DNA of 6,995 nt from CAJWPI01 sp964635015 (lineage in GTDB: Bacteria; Pseudomonadota; Gammaproteobacteria; Magnimaribacterales; Magnimaribacteraceae). The position numbers and the translations under genes are program-made. The DNA is taken from the NCBI GenBank assembly GCA_964635015.1, contig CAZWMS010000051.1, positions 1 through 6,995 on the forward strand, in the 5' to 3' direction. Shown piece by piece: positions 6,617 to 6,995 of this stretch. Within the stretch, counting starts at the first letter, position 1; every line of letters starts with the position of its first letter. The notes under the pieces are model-generated. The model had not been told where the DNA came from, did no database searches, and was given only the letters and a program-made list of their open reading frames with translations.

Positions 6617-6995
6617 TTAAAGTCGATTTTTTTTATATCCCAAAAGGAAGAGAGCAATTCCGGAAATAGAACTAAACAAGGCTAAAAAAGAAAATATTTT
6701 TAACAGAGTATTATTTATGTTCTCTCTTTCTCTGTAATCCATTATATGTAAACCCCACAAGAAGTCCCACATCCTCCATGAATCAGATCTTATAGCTTTA
6801 ACTTGTCCGCTTAAGGCATCTACATAAACATTAATTTTTTCCTTGGATAAGGTTGTAACCTTAAATAAAGGAAGATCTCTACCCCTATACTCAGAGCCTT
6901 TTGTAGAACTTGTTATTAAAGTTGCTTTTAGTGGAGTCAAAGAGGTTTGTATTTCGACAACTTGTTTAGCCTGTTCGTTTGTCATATATTTTAAG
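6617..6995 (-). CDS. PepSY domain membrane protein, 5' end beyond window
   Basis: The frame stays open to the window edge. An internal ATG at 6985-6983 would give 122 residues but has no ribosome-binding site and falls inside a PepSY repeat (MTNEQAKQV), so the true start is probably further upstream. Visible parts are a PepSY unit (VYVDALSGQVKAI, 53-65 counted from that ATG), the typical linker WRMWDFLWGLHIMDY (70-84), and one membrane helix (about 94-116) ending in basic residues, so the C-terminus faces the cytoplasm. Proteins of this type lie beside metal or siderophore uptake genes, and some are linked to periplasmic reduction, but their biochemistry is poorly known. The tight link to the Met/His-rich barrel protein supports a role in metal handling. 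Only the C-terminal portion can be judged here. Confidence 0.8.
   Translation of the reverse strand, partial: LKYMTNEQAKQVVEIQTSLTPLKATLITSSTKGSEYRGRDLPLFKVTTLSKEKINVYVDALSGQVKAIRSDSWRMWDFLWGLHIMDYRERENINNTLLKIFSFLALFSSISGIALFLLGYKKNRL

Overview
The window is AT-rich. Every confident gene lies on the minus strand, so the order of transcription runs from high to low coordinates. The gene content (secreted formylglycine-type sulfatase, PQQ/cytochrome c quinohemoprotein, metal-dependent amidohydrolase, Met/His-rich outer-membrane barrel with a PepSY protein), the compact layout and the base composition suggest a Gram-negative, streamlined, probably marine gammaproteobacterium of the SAR86 kind. 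The lineage is inferred from gene content only.

Layout in transcription order. (1) 6995-6617: C-terminal part of a PepSY membrane protein whose start lies beyond the window. (2) 6592-5432: an outer-membrane beta-barrel protein with a Met/His-rich N-terminus, 24 bp downstream and probably in the same operon; together they look like a metal (copper?) handling unit. (3) 5331-4117: an amidohydrolase of the ACMSD-like family with its own -10 box and a stem-loop terminator. (4) 3754-1853: a secreted quinohemoprotein with an N-terminal cytochrome c domain and a PQQ beta-propeller, the layout of polyvinyl alcohol dehydrogenase. (5) 1581-1: a sulfatase with complete catalytic motifs, running off the left edge close to its natural C-terminus.

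The sulfatase and the quinohemoprotein would act in the periplasm or at the membrane on sulfated or alcohol-bearing organic matter. The amidohydrolase is cytoplasmic and its substrate is unknown. Nothing shows that the three form one pathway: they are separated by gaps of about 100 to 360 bp.

The most unusual structure lies in those gaps. Each of the three large intergenic gaps (1582-1852, 3755-4116, 5332-5431) holds a degenerate sequence resembling the 3' end of a tRNA, always on the minus strand and always just downstream of a gene's stop codon. The best preserved (4079-4123) looks like the 3' half of a tRNA-Lys, and the amidohydrolase stop codon lies in its anticodon loop. They could be scars of tRNA-targeted insertion that mark out gene cassettes, or dispersed tRNA-derived repeats. 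No transposase, integrase, CRISPR array or intact RNA gene was found.
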